Source of the DNA: an uncultured Lentisphaerota bacterium | Lineage (GTDB): Bacteria > Verrucomicrobiota > Kiritimatiellia > CAIQIC01 | DNA length: 64,000 bases | Direction: 5' to 3' | Assembly (NCBI GenBank): GCA_903889245.1 | Contig: CAISWQ010000016.1 | Coordinates: 62,001 to 126,000 of the forward strand | In this document: positions 46,914 to 56,221 of the stretch, piece after piece | How positions within the stretch are numbered: the stretch's first letter is position 1 | Layout of the letters: every line of letters starts with the position of its first letter | Notes under the pieces: model-generated | Databases searched by the model: none | The model's input: the letters and a program-made list of their open reading frames with translations, nothing else | Told to the model about the DNA's origin: nothing | Translations under genes and position numbers: made by a program

Positions 46914-48209
46914 ATGAAGCATCAGGCGCGGTGGTTCGGGGTTATGGCAGCGTTTGCGGGTTCGGGCATGCTCTCGCTGGCAACAGCGGCGGACGACTCG
47001 GCGGCGCTGAAGGCACAGGTGGACAAGCTCTCCACCGAGTTGGGTCAGGTCAAGGCGGCGCTCGCCGAGAAGGGCGTGATGGTCGCTGCGAAGAAACCCA
47101 TTGATTTGCAGTTTTACGGCATCATCAAGGCGGATGCCGCGCGCGATAGCTCGCGCATCTCGGTCGGCAACTTCGCGCGCTGGGTCGAGTCCGAGGGCGC
47201 GCTAAGCGACGACGACCAGTTCAGCCTGACGGCCAACCAGACGCGCCTCGGCGTGCTGGTCAGCGGCCCGGAAGGCCTCGCCATCAAGGGCAGCGGCCAG
47301 GTGGAAGTGGACTTCTACGGCAACGGCGCGGCGGAGAACAAGCCGGACCTGATGATGCGCCACGCGTTCCTGAAGGCGGAGTGGACCGACCTGAACTTCA
47401 GCCTCCTCGCCGGCCAGACGTTCGACATCATTTCGCCGTTGGCGATGCCCACCGTGAACTACACCGTGGGCTGGTGGCAGGGCAACATCGGCTACCGCCG
47501 CCCGCAGATCCGCCTGACGCAGGGCCTGAAGCTGGCGGACGACGTGGAACTGAAATTCGAGGGCGGCCCGACGCGCAGCATCACCGACCGCAAGTTCGTC
47601 TATACCGGCACGACCGATCCCGATAGCGGCGCGGACGCCGGCTTCCCCACCCTGCAAGGCCGCGTGAGCTTGAGCTTCCCCTCGCTCAACGGCAAAGCCG
47701 CCACGCTCGGCGTCTCCGGCCACTGGGGCCGCGAGGAGCAGCACACGACCAACACGGTCGGCGCGGTCACCGGCCATGACAAGTACGACACCTGGTCGGG
47801 CAACGTGGATATCAAGGTGCCGATCACCGACACGTTCCTGCTGCAGGCGGAAGGGTTCACCGGCAAGAGCTTGAGCGCCTACCTCGGCGGTATCGGCCAG
47901 GGCTTTGATGCCGGGCTGAAGGAGAGCATCCCGGCCCACGGCGGCTGGGCCGCGGCCTCGCTCGGTCCGTTCGGCAAGTGGCAGTTCAACCTCGGCGCGG
48001 GCATGGACGAGGTGGAGGCCGACGACATCAGCGCGAACGCCAAGGCGCCGCCGCGGCTGACCAACCTGGTCTGCTTCGGCAACGGCAGCTACGCGCTGAC
48101 ACCCAACCTGCAACTGGCGCTGGAACTCTCCTACATGAAGACGACCTACAAGGACGCGCCCGACGGCGACAACTGGCGCCAGCAATTCGCCGCCATCTAT
48201 AAATTCTAA
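46914..48209 (+). CDS. Outer-membrane porin-like beta-barrel
   Basis: The 431-residue protein has a signal peptide (about 1-26). A short coiled-coil follows (about 28-55, ALKAQVDKLSTELGQVKAAL), and then alternating beta-strands over the rest, ending in a C-terminal Phe (IYKF), the outer-membrane insertion signal. DLQFYGIIKADAARDSSR resembles the start of porin barrels with a coiled-coil stalk. It should allow diffusion of small solutes. The AAAGGAG ribosome-binding site at 46902-46908 fixes the start. It precedes the DUF485/symporter genes, so the group may import a common substrate such as acetate or another short organic acid. Confidence 0.8.
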   Translation: MKHQARWFGVMAAFAGSGMLSLATAADDSAALKAQVDKLSTELGQVKAALAEKGVMVAAKKPIDLQFYGIIKADAARDSSRISVGNFARWVESEGALSDDDQFSLTANQTRLGVLVSGPEGLAIKGSGQVEVDFYGNGAAENKPDLMMRHAFLKAEWTDLNFSLLAGQTFDIISPLAMPTVNYTVGWWQGNIGYRRPQIRLTQGLKLADDVELKFEGGPTRSITDRKFVYTGTTDPDSGADAGFPTLQGRVSLSFPSLNGKAATLGVSGHWGREEQHTTNTVGAVTGHDKYDTWSGNVDIKVPITDTFLLQAEGFTGKSLSAYLGGIGQGFDAGLKESIPAHGGWAAASLGPFGKWQFNLGAGMDEVEADDISANAKAPPRLTNLVCFGNGSYALTPNLQLALELSYMKTTYKDAPDGDNWRQQFAAIYKF

Positions 48210-48239
48210 ACCGCAACCAACCCCCATCCCGGAGACCCC

Positions 48240-48488
48240 ATGAGTGACGCACCTGAAACCGCGGCGCCCGCCGCGTCGGCTACTATCCGCCGTAAGGCGA
48301 GGCTTTATTTCTCGCTCTTCGCCGTGTTCTTCGTGTTCTACGTCGGCACCGCCGTCATCCAGACGCCGGAGTGCCGCCACATCGCCGCGCAGCCGTTCCT
48401 AGGGATGCCGCTGGGACTGTTCCTCTCGCTGGCGATCTTCCCGGTGTCGTGGATTCTCATCGTCATCTTCTTCGTGAAAGGGAAATAA
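48240..48488 (+). CDS. DUF485-like small membrane protein, symporter partner
   Basis: The 82-residue protein has two membrane helices (about 22-40 and 55-79) and basic residues before the first. DUF485 proteins (YjcH-type) nearly always accompany an ActP-type sodium:solute symporter, as here, where the symporter starts 6 bases downstream. They are thought to assist the transporter but their role is not settled. The ATG at 48240 follows CCCCGGAGACC, a reasonable GGAG ribosome-binding site. Confidence 0.8.
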   Translation: MSDAPETAAPAASATIRRKARLYFSLFAVFFVFYVGTAVIQTPECRHIAAQPFLGMPLGLFLSLAIFPVSWILIVIFFVKGK

Positions 48489-48494
48489 GCCACC

Positions 48495-50120
48495 ATGGAC
48501 TCCGGAAATCTTTTCGTTCTGATCTTCGTCCTCTTCTTCGTCGCCGTCAGCATCGTCATCACGTGGCTGACGACCAAGTCCACCAAATCGGCCTCGGACT
48601 TCTACGTCGCCGGCAAGGGCGTGCCGTGGATCCAGACCGGCATCGCGATGGTCGGCAGCTACCTCTCCGCCGCCAGCTTCCTCGGCTGCCCCGGCGACGT
48701 GGCGATCTACGGCATTGACCGCATCTGGCTCTCGATCGGCTTCTTCGGCGGCTATATGGCCGTGCTGCTGCTGATCGCCGGCCCGCTGCGCAACGTCGGC
48801 TCCTACACGGTGGCCGATGCGATCTGCCGGCGCTTCCCCGACCGGCGCATCAAGCTGCTGGTGATGATCACCACGCTGATCATCTCCACGTTTTACCTCG
48901 TGCCGCAGATGCTCGGCGCGGGCCTGCTCTTCCAGGAAATCATGGGCTGGGACTTCCTGCTGGTGACCATCCTGCTCGGCGTGCTCGTCAGCATCTACGT
49001 CATCTTCGGCGGCATGAAGGCGACGCTCTATAACCAGGTGGTCCAGGCGCTCTTCCTGTTCGGCGCGATGGTCTTCATCACCGTCTTCGCCTTCTTTATG
49101 TTCGCCGATGGTTCCTTTGCGACCATGCTGGCGAAGGCGGGCGAGGCTGTGCCGCCGAGCATCGCGGGCAAGAACCCCGCCGCGGTGACCGCGGCCGCCG
49201 CCGCCACGAACGCCTCGGCCGCCGTTCAGGCTGTCCGCGCGGCCATGCCCGACGCCGCCAGCGCCATGACCATCGGCGTGCAGACGCCCAACATTCTGGC
49301 ACAGATCAGCACGGTCATCGCCCTGCTTTTCGGCACCGCCGGCCTGCCGCACATCCTGATCATGTTCTACACCGTGCGTAGCGCCAAGGCCGCCCGCAAG
49401 AGCGTCACGCTTTGCATCGTCGGCCTGGGCATCTTCTATCTCTGCGCGATCTTCCTCGGCTTCCTCATGCTGCCGGGCGTCTATCCCAAACTCGTCGCGT
49501 GGATGGCCGACCCGGCTTATGTCGGCAAGGCCCGCAACCTCGCCGTACTCGTCGCCAGCGACCAGCTCGGCGGGAAATTCCTGATGGCGCTCTCCGCCGC
49601 GGGCGCGGTCGCGGCGATCTTGAGCACCGCCGCAGGACTGATGATCACCTGCGCCTCAACCATCAGCCACGACCTCTACAAGACCTTCATCAATAAGAAT
49701 GCCACCGAGAAACAGGAGATCGCCATCGCCAAGATCACAACGCTGCTCATGTCCGCGATCTCGGTCGGGCTTGCCGTGATGCTCAAGGGCGAGAACGTCG
49801 CCTGGCTGGTCGCGCTGGCCTTCGGTATCGCCGCCAGCGCGATCTTCCCCGTGATGCTCTGCAACCTATGGTGGCGGCGCTTCACGCGCCAGGGCGCGAT
49901 TGCCGGTATGGCCTCCGGGTTGATCGTCTCGGTCTTCTTCATCATCCTGCTGCTCACCGGCACGAAGACGTTCCTCGGCCTCTCGACCGCGGGCGGGCCG
50001 GGCGTGTTCGGCGTCACGGTCTCGTTCGTCGTGCTTGCGGTGGTCAGCTTCCTGACGAAGGACCGCGGCGAGAAAGTGGATGAATTCCTCGCCCTGGCCC
50101 ACAAGGACCAGGACGACTGA
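48495..50120 (+). CDS. Sodium:solute symporter, acetate-type (SSS family)
   Basis: The 541-residue protein has about 13 membrane helices and the SSS pattern: SASDFYVAGKGVPWIQTGIAMVGSYLSAASFLG near the start and GTAGLPHILIMFYTVRSAKAARKS in the middle. AILSTAAGLMITCASTISHDLY follows toward the C-terminus. Proteins of this type next to DUF485 are usually cation/acetate symporters (ActP-like). An Ala-rich loop of about 45 residues (about 220-265) between helices is longer than usual. The following gene encodes a sensor-type regulator 30 bases on. The symbol is withheld since the substrate (acetate, propionate or pyruvate) is not certain. Confidence 0.88.
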   Translation: MDSGNLFVLIFVLFFVAVSIVITWLTTKSTKSASDFYVAGKGVPWIQTGIAMVGSYLSAASFLGCPGDVAIYGIDRIWLSIGFFGGYMAVLLLIAGPLRNVGSYTVADAICRRFPDRRIKLLVMITTLIISTFYLVPQMLGAGLLFQEIMGWDFLLVTILLGVLVSIYVIFGGMKATLYNQVVQALFLFGAMVFITVFAFFMFADGSFATMLAKAGEAVPPSIAGKNPAAVTAAAAATNASAAVQAVRAAMPDAASAMTIGVQTPNILAQISTVIALLFGTAGLPHILIMFYTVRSAKAARKSVTLCIVGLGIFYLCAIFLGFLMLPGVYPKLVAWMADPAYVGKARNLAVLVASDQLGGKFLMALSAAGAVAAILSTAAGLMITCASTISHDLYKTFINKNATEKQEIAIAKITTLLMSAISVGLAVMLKGENVAWLVALAFGIAASAIFPVMLCNLWWRRFTRQGAIAGMASGLIVSVFFIILLLTGTKTFLGLSTAGGPGVFGVTVSFVVLAVVSFLTKDRGEKVDEFLALAHKDQDD

Positions 50121-50150
50121 CCTGCCGCGGGCTGCGGTAGGCCGCCTGCG

Positions 50151-52583
50151 ATGAAGACACTCTCTCAAGAGTCCGCGCGGGGCTCGTGGCTACGAGCCGT
50201 CGCGGGCCTCATCCTGCCGCCCGTGCTCGCGCTGGTGCTGTTCGCCGCGGCCATCGCCGCCGTCATCGTCCCCGCCGCCGAGGAGGCGCTGCTCGAACGC
50301 AAACGCGAGACTCTGCGCGCCATCGTCGGCGCGGCCGGCAGCCTGCTGGCGCGCCACGAAACCCGCGCCAAGGCCGGCGGGCTTGACGCCGCGCAGGCGC
50401 GGCAGGCTGCGCTGGATGAGTTGCGCGCCGTGCGCTACGGCGAGGCCGGCAAGGATTATCTCTGGATCATGGACCGTAACCTGCGAATGGTCATGCATCC
50501 CTACCGGCCCGACCTCGAAGGGCAACCGCTCTCCGATTTCAAGGACAAGGCCGGCAAGCGTGTCTTCGTCGAGTGCCTCGCCATTGTCGAGAAGTCCGGC
50601 GAAGGCTACGTGGATTACTTCTGGCAGTGGCAGGATGATCCCGGCCGCATCGAGCCCAAGCTTTCGTTCATCCGCGAATTCAAGCCGTGGGGCCTGATCA
50701 TCGGCACCGGCCTTTATCTCGATGACGTGCAGGCCGGCCTGCGCCAACTGGCGCGCCGCCTCTATGGCAGCGCCGCGCTCGCCGGCCTCGGCATGCTCGT
50801 GCTGCTGGCAGCGGGTATGCGGCAGGGCTGGCGCGCCGAGCAGCGCCGCCGCGCCGCCGAGCTTGACTTGGCTGCGTCGCGCGAGCGCTACCGCGCGCTC
50901 GCCCACGCCTCTGGCGACATGGCGCTCCTCTGCCTCGGCGGCCGCGTCGCCGGCGCCAACCGCACCGCGTGCGACTGGCTTGGCTTGGAGGAACGCGAAC
51001 TGCTCGACCGCCCCATCGCGGACATCTTGGACGCGGAACGCGACGCCGACCTTATCCGCGCGCTTCGCGAGGGGGCGACCGCGCCCGAACGCGAAACACT
51101 ACTGACCGGGAAAAGCGGCGGCATTCCCGTCCTGCTTTCGTGTTCCATCGTCCACGTCGGCGAGCAGGCCGCAGTGATGCTGGCCGGCCGCGATCTGCGG
51201 CCTGCAACGGCGACCGAGCCGGCGACCGGCGCAGCGGAGCAAGCCGGGCTGGGCCATCTCACCCTCGCCAGCGATGGCCCGCTGACCATCCTCGACGCCA
51301 GCCCCACAGCCGCCCGGATGCTCGTCGGCACGGCCAACGCGACCGGCAAGACACTGCGCGAGTTGCTGCCCGACGCCGAGTTCGCGCTGCTGCGCCACGA
51401 GCTGGAGGCGCGTGGCGTGGTCCCCGGCATGGTCGTGCAGACGCGCACGGAACGCAGCCTGCAACTCTGGACCGCGCGCACCAGCGGCGCAGGTGCAATC
51501 GTTGCCTGCCACGCGTTCGTCACGGATATGACCGGCCGCGAGTCGCGCCGGAAGGCGCAGGTGGCGTGGCCCGGTCCTGCGTTCGCGGCACCCGGTTCAG
51601 AAATCACGGGCGATCCTGAAGGCGGAAGAGCACGCGTGCAGGCTTGGGCCGAGGCGGCGATCCGCGCGGGTGTGCATCCCGAACTGGTGACCGGCCCGCT
51701 CGGCCATTACACCGACCGCCTGATCCGGCACGTCTGCGAACGCGCGGTGGCGGAACTCGGCGCGCCGCCCGCGCCGGTCGGCCTGCTGGCCGTCGGCAGC
51801 ATCGGCCGCGGCGAGCCGACCCTGAACCCCGACCAGGATCTCGCCCTGCTGCTCACCGATGGCGTCGCGTATGGCGACTGGCCGGCGCGCTTCGGCGAGG
51901 CGATCACGCGCCGGCTCGAAGCCTGCGGAATTCCGCCGTGCAAGGCCGGCCATACCGCGGCCAACGCCGAATGGCGGCTCACGTTGCCCGCGTGGAAGGA
52001 ACGCTTCTCCCATTGGATTCGCAACGCCGAGCCGCAGGCGCTGATGGAGGTCAATATCTTCTTCGACTTCCGCGTGGTCTGGGGCGGGGAAGCGGCCGCC
52101 GCCGAACTGCGCCGCCAGATCTTCGCCTGCGTCGCCAAGCGGCCCGTCTTCCTGCGGCATCTCGCCGCCGACACGATGGAGTTCCGCACGCCGCTCGACG
52201 TACTCGGCCGCATCCGTCCCGACCATCGCGGCGAGGACCACACCGACCTCAAGGGCGCGATGCTCCACATCGTCAACTTCGCGCGCATCTACAGCCTGCG
52301 CCACCAGGTTGCCGAGACGGGCACCACCGCGCGCCTCGCCGCGCTCGGCCGCGGCGCATACCTGCCGCCGGATACCGTGCAGGACACGCTCGACGCCTGG
52401 CGGCATCTGCTCGCGCTGCGCCTGCGCCTCCAGACCGAACGCCTGGACCGCGGCCTCGCGCCGGAAAATTTCGTCGTGCTCTCCGCGCTCACGCCGTGGG
52501 ACCGCGCGGTGCTGAAGCTCGCGCTCGCCCAGATCACGCATCTCCAGCAGCGGCTCTCCACAGAGTTGCTCAACACCGCTTGA
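50151..52583 (+). CDS. Cache-PAS-DUF294 sensor/nucleotidyltransferase-like protein
   Basis: The 810-residue protein has a membrane helix (about 15-40) and a periplasmic single-Cache sensor (about 42-195, with GKDYLWIMD and WGLIIGTGLYLDD). A second helix (about 205-222) and two PAS-like regions (about 240-345 and 365-455) follow. The C-terminal DUF294 nucleotidyltransferase-like domain (about 535-805) has GSIGRGEPTLNPDQD with Asp561 and Asp563 as metal ligands, and the DUF294_C block TPLDVLGRI...DLKGAMLHIVNFARIY. DUF294 proteins, related to GlnD-type nucleotidyltransferases, often lie beside acetate symporters but are usually fused to CBS domains. It may sense the transported solute and modify a partner protein. 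Confidence 0.82.
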   Translation: MKTLSQESARGSWLRAVAGLILPPVLALVLFAAAIAAVIVPAAEEALLERKRETLRAIVGAAGSLLARHETRAKAGGLDAAQARQAALDELRAVRYGEAGKDYLWIMDRNLRMVMHPYRPDLEGQPLSDFKDKAGKRVFVECLAIVEKSGEGYVDYFWQWQDDPGRIEPKLSFIREFKPWGLIIGTGLYLDDVQAGLRQLARRLYGSAALAGLGMLVLLAAGMRQGWRAEQRRRAAELDLAASRERYRALAHASGDMALLCLGGRVAGANRTACDWLGLEERELLDRPIADILDAERDADLIRALREGATAPERETLLTGKSGGIPVLLSCSIVHVGEQAAVMLAGRDLRPATATEPATGAAEQAGLGHLTLASDGPLTILDASPTAARMLVGTANATGKTLRELLPDAEFALLRHELEARGVVPGMVVQTRTERSLQLWTARTSGAGAIVACHAFVTDMTGRESRRKAQVAWPGPAFAAPGSEITGDPEGGRARVQAWAEAAIRAGVHPELVTGPLGHYTDRLIRHVCERAVAELGAPPAPVGLLAVGSIGRGEPTLNPDQDLALLLTDGVAYGDWPARFGEAITRRLEACGIPPCKAGHTAANAEWRLTLPAWKERFSHWIRNAEPQALMEVNIFFDFRVVWGGEAAAAELRRQIFACVAKRPVFLRHLAADTMEFRTPLDVLGRIRPDHRGEDHTDLKGAMLHIVNFARIYSLRHQVAETGTTARLAALGRGAYLPPDTVQDTLDAWRHLLALRLRLQTERLDRGLAPENFVVLSALTPWDRAVLKLALAQITHLQQRLSTELLNTA

Positions 52584-52593
52584 GGGAAGCCGG

Positions 52594-53322
52594 ATGCGAC
52601 TGGCCATCATCGGCGATGTTCACGGGCGCTTCGATCAACTCGAGGAACTCCTGCGCGCTGCCTGCGCCCGGCAGCCACTCGATGCCGCCGTCCAGGTCGG
52701 CGACTTCGGCTTCTTCGAGGAGAAACTGCCTGCCGCGCGCCCATCGTTCCATCTGCCCGTGCCGCTCTATGCCGTCTGCGGCAATCACGATGACCACGCC
52801 TATCTCGCCCGCGCCCGTCGCAGCGGCGCGCTGGAGCGTTGGGCCGAGGCCAATCTTTTCTACCAGGCCCGCGCCTCGGTGGTGACAGTCGGCGAAGTCT
52901 GCCTCGGTTTCCTCGGCGGCGCGCTGCACGCCGACCGCCCGCAGCGGCGGCACGGCGGTAACGTTATCACCACCGACGAGGCGCGCCGCGCCGCGGACCT
53001 GTTCAATTCCGCGAAGCCGGAGGTGATCGTCTCGCATTCCTGCCCCGCCGGCATTGGCATCGGCATGCAGAGCACACCGGAACTCGCCTGGGGTGTGGCC
53101 GAACATGTTTTGATGGCCGGCTATGATCCCGGCCCGCATCACGACTGCGGCGAGGCGCAGCTCACGTGGCTCTGGCGCGCGCTGCAAGCCCGGCCGCGGC
53201 TCTGGTGTTTCGGTCACTTCCACGCCGCCCGCGACATCACCCTCGCAGGCACCCGCTTCCTCTGCGTCCCCCGCATTGACCCAGCCCAGCCACTGCCGGT
53301 GTGGGACAGCGCCGCCCAGTAA
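52594..53322 (+). CDS. Metallophosphoesterase
   Basis: The 242-residue protein shows all calcineurin-like phosphoesterase motifs: GDVHG at 7-11, GDFGFFEE near 36-43, GNHDD near 63-67, VSHSCP near 149 and GHFH near 210-213. These bind two metal ions and hydrolyse a phosphoester bond. DFGFFEE is typical of a subgroup of uncharacterised bacterial enzymes. The start at 52594 is 10 bases after the DUF294 stop, so it may be the last gene of that operon. The substrate is unknown. Confidence 0.85.
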   Translation: MRLAIIGDVHGRFDQLEELLRAACARQPLDAAVQVGDFGFFEEKLPAARPSFHLPVPLYAVCGNHDDHAYLARARRSGALERWAEANLFYQARASVVTVGEVCLGFLGGALHADRPQRRHGGNVITTDEARRAADLFNSAKPEVIVSHSCPAGIGIGMQSTPELAWGVAEHVLMAGYDPGPHHDCGEAQLTWLWRALQARPRLWCFGHFHAARDITLAGTRFLCVPRIDPAQPLPVWDSAAQ

Positions 53323-53502
53323 AAGCGGCTCGCTGGTCCCCAAGGCCCGGAACATTCCTGCGAACATCAAACCAACCGGGCCTTTCCTTAGATGTTGAAT
53401 GTTCGGTGTTCGATGTTCACTCCCGACCCTCCGCGCCCTGATACCTAGTAGTTCTAGGCATCGGGACTCTCGACAACGGGCGAGACGGGTTGCCACAGAG
53501 TT

Positions 53503-54846
53503 TCAGCGATGTGCGGCGGCGGCGGGCTGGGCCTTGGTTTCCTTGTGCGTGGGATGCGGTTCCCAGCCGAGGGTGTAGAGAAGGACAAAGAAGCCGATGA
53601 CGTAGGCGATGGCCACATGCCAGCCGCCGCGCAGCCACGCGCCGGTATTCTTGGCCTGATGGAAGAGATTGGAGATTGCCACGCCGGCGGAGGAACCGAA
53701 CCACAGCATTGAGCCGCCGAAACCGACCGCGTAGGCGAGGAAGCCCCAGTCATAACCACCCTGTGCGAGCGCGAGCTTCGTCAGCGGAATATTGTCGAAC
53801 ACGGCCGACACCGCACCGAGCCCGAACGCAGTCTGCCAGCTCGCCTTGGGCAGCGTCTCCACCGGCATCATCGAAGCGCAGGTGACCAGCGAGAGCAGGA
53901 AGACGCTGCCACGGAAAGCATCCTTGATGCCGCCCCAGTGCGGGCGACGGACCGACGCGGTGACGAGAATACCCGCCCACACCGCCACGCCCAGCCACGG
54001 GAACAGGTCCGCCAGGTGGTTGAACCGCGTGTTGATGATGACGTTGGTGACAATGGCAAAGGCCAGGATGGTCGCCACGATACCGACGCGAGCGTAGTCA
54101 ATGGCCACGTGGATGTCGCCATCGTGGGAGATGGGATGAAACTTGTGCTGCTGCCGCGCCGCGACCACACCAAAGATCAGCAGGGCTGTCACGGCGGCGA
54201 TGTAGGCGTGCAGCACATCCAGCGGACTGACGCCATCAATCCACATCATCGTCGTGGTGGTATCGCCGACGACGCTGCCGGCACCGCCGGCGTTGCTCGC
54301 GGCGACGATGGCGGCGAGGTAGCCGGTGTGAATCCGCCCCTTGAACACCGTCGCGGCGATGGTGCCGCCGATCATCGCGGCGGCGATGTTATCGAGGAAA
54401 CTGGAGAGCACGAACACCAGCACCAGCAGCACGAACGCGCCCGCTGCGCCGGCAGGCAGAATCTTCGGCAGCCACGCGGGAATTTTGCTCGCGGAGAAAT
54501 GGTGCGAGAGGATCTCGAAGCCGAGCAGCAGGCCGAGCAGGTTCATCAGCGTCACCCACTCATGGCCGAGATGACCGGCAAGGCCGGCGAGGCCCGGCCC
54601 GGCGTGGAAGCCGGTGAAGAAAAGTTTGTAGAGGGTGATCGCCGCCAGCCCGGTCAGCGCCACCTGCATCGTCTTGTGGTGGAAGAGCGCCACGCCCAGC
54701 AGCGTCAGGCCGAACAGGATGAACTCGATGCGGATGCCGAACACGGCGGGCGCGCTGGCTCCCTCTCCGGCCCAAACCGAAAACGGCAGCAGCGCGCACA
54801 CGGCCGCCAGCAGCCCCCAACCCGATCGCAGGTAGCGGAAAAACAT
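53503..54846 (-). CDS. nhaD: NhaD-type sodium/proton antiporter
   Basis: The 447-residue protein has about 12 membrane helices within the ion-transporter (ArsB/NhaD) superfamily. SSFLDNIAAAMIGG and AASNAGGAGSVVGDTTTTMMWI match NhaD antiporters, and AVFDNIPLTKLAL is the second inverted half. A hydrophobic stretch with a signal-like cleavage site (about 8-26) starts the protein. NhaD exports sodium in exchange for protons, fitting a marine, saline or alkaline habitat. The ATG at 54846 is preferred over longer readings through the repeat-filled upstream region. Confidence 0.85.
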   Translation of the reverse strand: MFFRYLRSGWGLLAAVCALLPFSVWAGEGASAPAVFGIRIEFILFGLTLLGVALFHHKTMQVALTGLAAITLYKLFFTGFHAGPGLAGLAGHLGHEWVTLMNLLGLLLGFEILSHHFSASKIPAWLPKILPAGAAGAFVLLVLVFVLSSFLDNIAAAMIGGTIAATVFKGRIHTGYLAAIVAASNAGGAGSVVGDTTTTMMWIDGVSPLDVLHAYIAAVTALLIFGVVAARQQHKFHPISHDGDIHVAIDYARVGIVATILAFAIVTNVIINTRFNHLADLFPWLGVAVWAGILVTASVRRPHWGGIKDAFRGSVFLLSLVTCASMMPVETLPKASWQTAFGLGAVSAVFDNIPLTKLALAQGGYDWGFLAYAVGFGGSMLWFGSSAGVAISNLFHQAKNTGAWLRGGWHVAIAYVIGFFVLLYTLGWEPHPTHKETKAQPAAAAHR

Positions 54847-54900
54847 GGGCGGGACTATTGGAGAAAGCCCGCGCCGAGTCAACCCCGGAGCGGCCACCCG

Positions 54901-55040
54901 AAAGGTGGACAGAAAAACAAAAGACAGAAAAACTGATGCCAGAACGATGGGGATGTGTTCGGCGGTCATGTGGTTCCGTCCTTCATCTTTCTGCCAGGCC
55001 CTCTTCAGTTTTTCTGTCTCTTGTTTTTCTGTCCACCTTT
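54901..55040. repeat. 36-bp inverted repeat of a GACAGAAAAAC family
   Basis: Arms at 54901-54936 and 55005-55040 are reverse complements with one mismatch, separated by 68 bp. The arm consists of the doubled word GACAGAAAAAC. A third relative lies at about 534-566. The right arm runs directly into palindrome cluster K. Confidence 0.85.
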
Positions 55041-55086
55041 TCCAAAGATTGGAACCGGCGGCGCCTCTTTTTCCAAGCCTTGGAAA
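55037..55086. repeat. Phased palindrome cluster K
   Basis: Units have cores beginning at 55042 (CCAAAGATTGG, changed) and 55073 (perfect), 31 bp apart. They lie between the divergent nhaD and nuclease genes, 30 bp before the nuclease start. Confidence 0.9.
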
Positions 55087-55116
55087 CCCGCGTGGGCGTG
55101 CTATCGTGCCGGCGCT

Positions 55117-55872
55117 GTGCTGCAACAATCCTTCATCCATCTGCCGGGCATCGGGCCGACGACGGAGCAGCGGCTCTGGCGCGCGGGCATCCGCGATTGG
55201 CGCGCGCTGCTCGAACGCGGCGGCGCAGTGCTGCACGGCGCGCGCGCCGACGAAGCGCGGCGCGGCGCGGAGGAATCGCTGGCGCGGTTCGCGCGCGGCG
55301 ACTGGACATGGTTCGAGGCCGCGCTGCCGGCCGACGCCAAGTGGCGCGCCTTCGGCGAACTCGGCGACCGCGCGCTCTATGTGGATATCGAGACCGATGG
55401 CGGCTTCGGCCCGGAGGCGATCACGGTCATCGGCTGTTACGACGGCGTCACCGCGCACACCTTCGTCGCCGAGCGCGACCTCGACGCGGCGCGCGAGTTC
55501 ATCGAGCAGTTTCCGCTGGTCATCACCTACAACGGCGCGGCGTTCGATATGCCCCTGATCCGCCAGCGCTTCCCCTACAACCTGTTCAATCACGTCCATG
55601 TTGACCTGCGCTTTCCGCTGCACCGGCTCGGCTTGAAGGGCGGGCTGAAGGTGATCGAACAGATGGCCGGTATTGAGCGCGGCGCGGACACGCGCGGGCT
55701 CGATGGCTGGGACGCGGTCCGGCTCTGGCGCGAGTGGCAGGCGGGCAGCGCCCGTTCGCTGGAGGTGCTACTCGCCTATAACCGCGAAGACATCGTCAAC
55801 CTCGCCCCACTGATGCGCCTCGCCTACGACCGTTTGCGCGGCGTGTTCCCCTCCTCCGTACACACGCGCTGA
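55117..55872 (+). CDS. YprB-like RNase H-fold exonuclease
   Basis: The 251-residue protein begins with a helix-hairpin-helix-like segment (FIHLPGIGPTTEQRLWRAGI). It continues with a DEDD nuclease fold: YVDIETDGG (first acids), VITYNGAAFDMPLI, VDLRFPLHRLGLKGGLKVIE and YNREDIVNLAPLM (last acid). It matches the RNase_H_2/YprB group, proposed 3'-5' exonucleases of uncertain substrate. The start is the GTG at 55117; longer readings would run through the palindromes. No upstream ribosome-binding site is strong. Confidence 0.75.
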   Translation: MLQQSFIHLPGIGPTTEQRLWRAGIRDWRALLERGGAVLHGARADEARRGAEESLARFARGDWTWFEAALPADAKWRAFGELGDRALYVDIETDGGFGPEAITVIGCYDGVTAHTFVAERDLDAAREFIEQFPLVITYNGAAFDMPLIRQRFPYNLFNHVHVDLRFPLHRLGLKGGLKVIEQMAGIERGADTRGLDGWDAVRLWREWQAGSARSLEVLLAYNREDIVNLAPLMRLAYDRLRGVFPSSVHTR

Positions 55873-55940
55873 AACGGAAATCGTTCTTGCCAGCCCGCGG
55901 GGCACACGGTAGTTTCCGCGCGAAAAGTTGAGGCTACCCC

Positions 55941-56105
55941 ATGCGTTTGCTGCGACATCTTGGCTTGTTGTTGAAGGAAATCTTCAGTTTTGCTTGGCAT
56001 CACAAGGCTTGGTGGATCGTACCCATGATCCTCATTTTGCTGTTGCTGGCCGGCATCATCATCTTCAGCCAGAGTTCGGCGCCGTTCATCTATACGCTGT
56101 TCTAA
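55941..56105 (+). CDS. DUF5989 small membrane protein
   Basis: The 54-residue protein has a basic, aromatic N-terminus (KEIFSFAWHHKAWW), one membrane helix (about 26-43) and the conserved end SAPFIYTLF. This matches DUF5989, a family found between carbamoyltransferase and SxtJ-like genes in polysaccharide or natural-product clusters, as here. The role is unknown; it may anchor the partner enzymes at the membrane. It is too short for most default gene cut-offs. Confidence 0.8.
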   Translation: MRLLRHLGLLLKEIFSFAWHHKAWWIVPMILILLLLAGIIIFSQSSAPFIYTLF

Positions 56106-56221
56106 AGCGCGGCGGCCGATTTCCGCAGTTGAGGGGCGGGTGTTTTCGTGTTAAAGGACCCGCCGACCTTGCCGGCGCAGACGGCCGGTCGGGGCAGGAA
56201 CAGGCTTACCCGGAACCAAAC

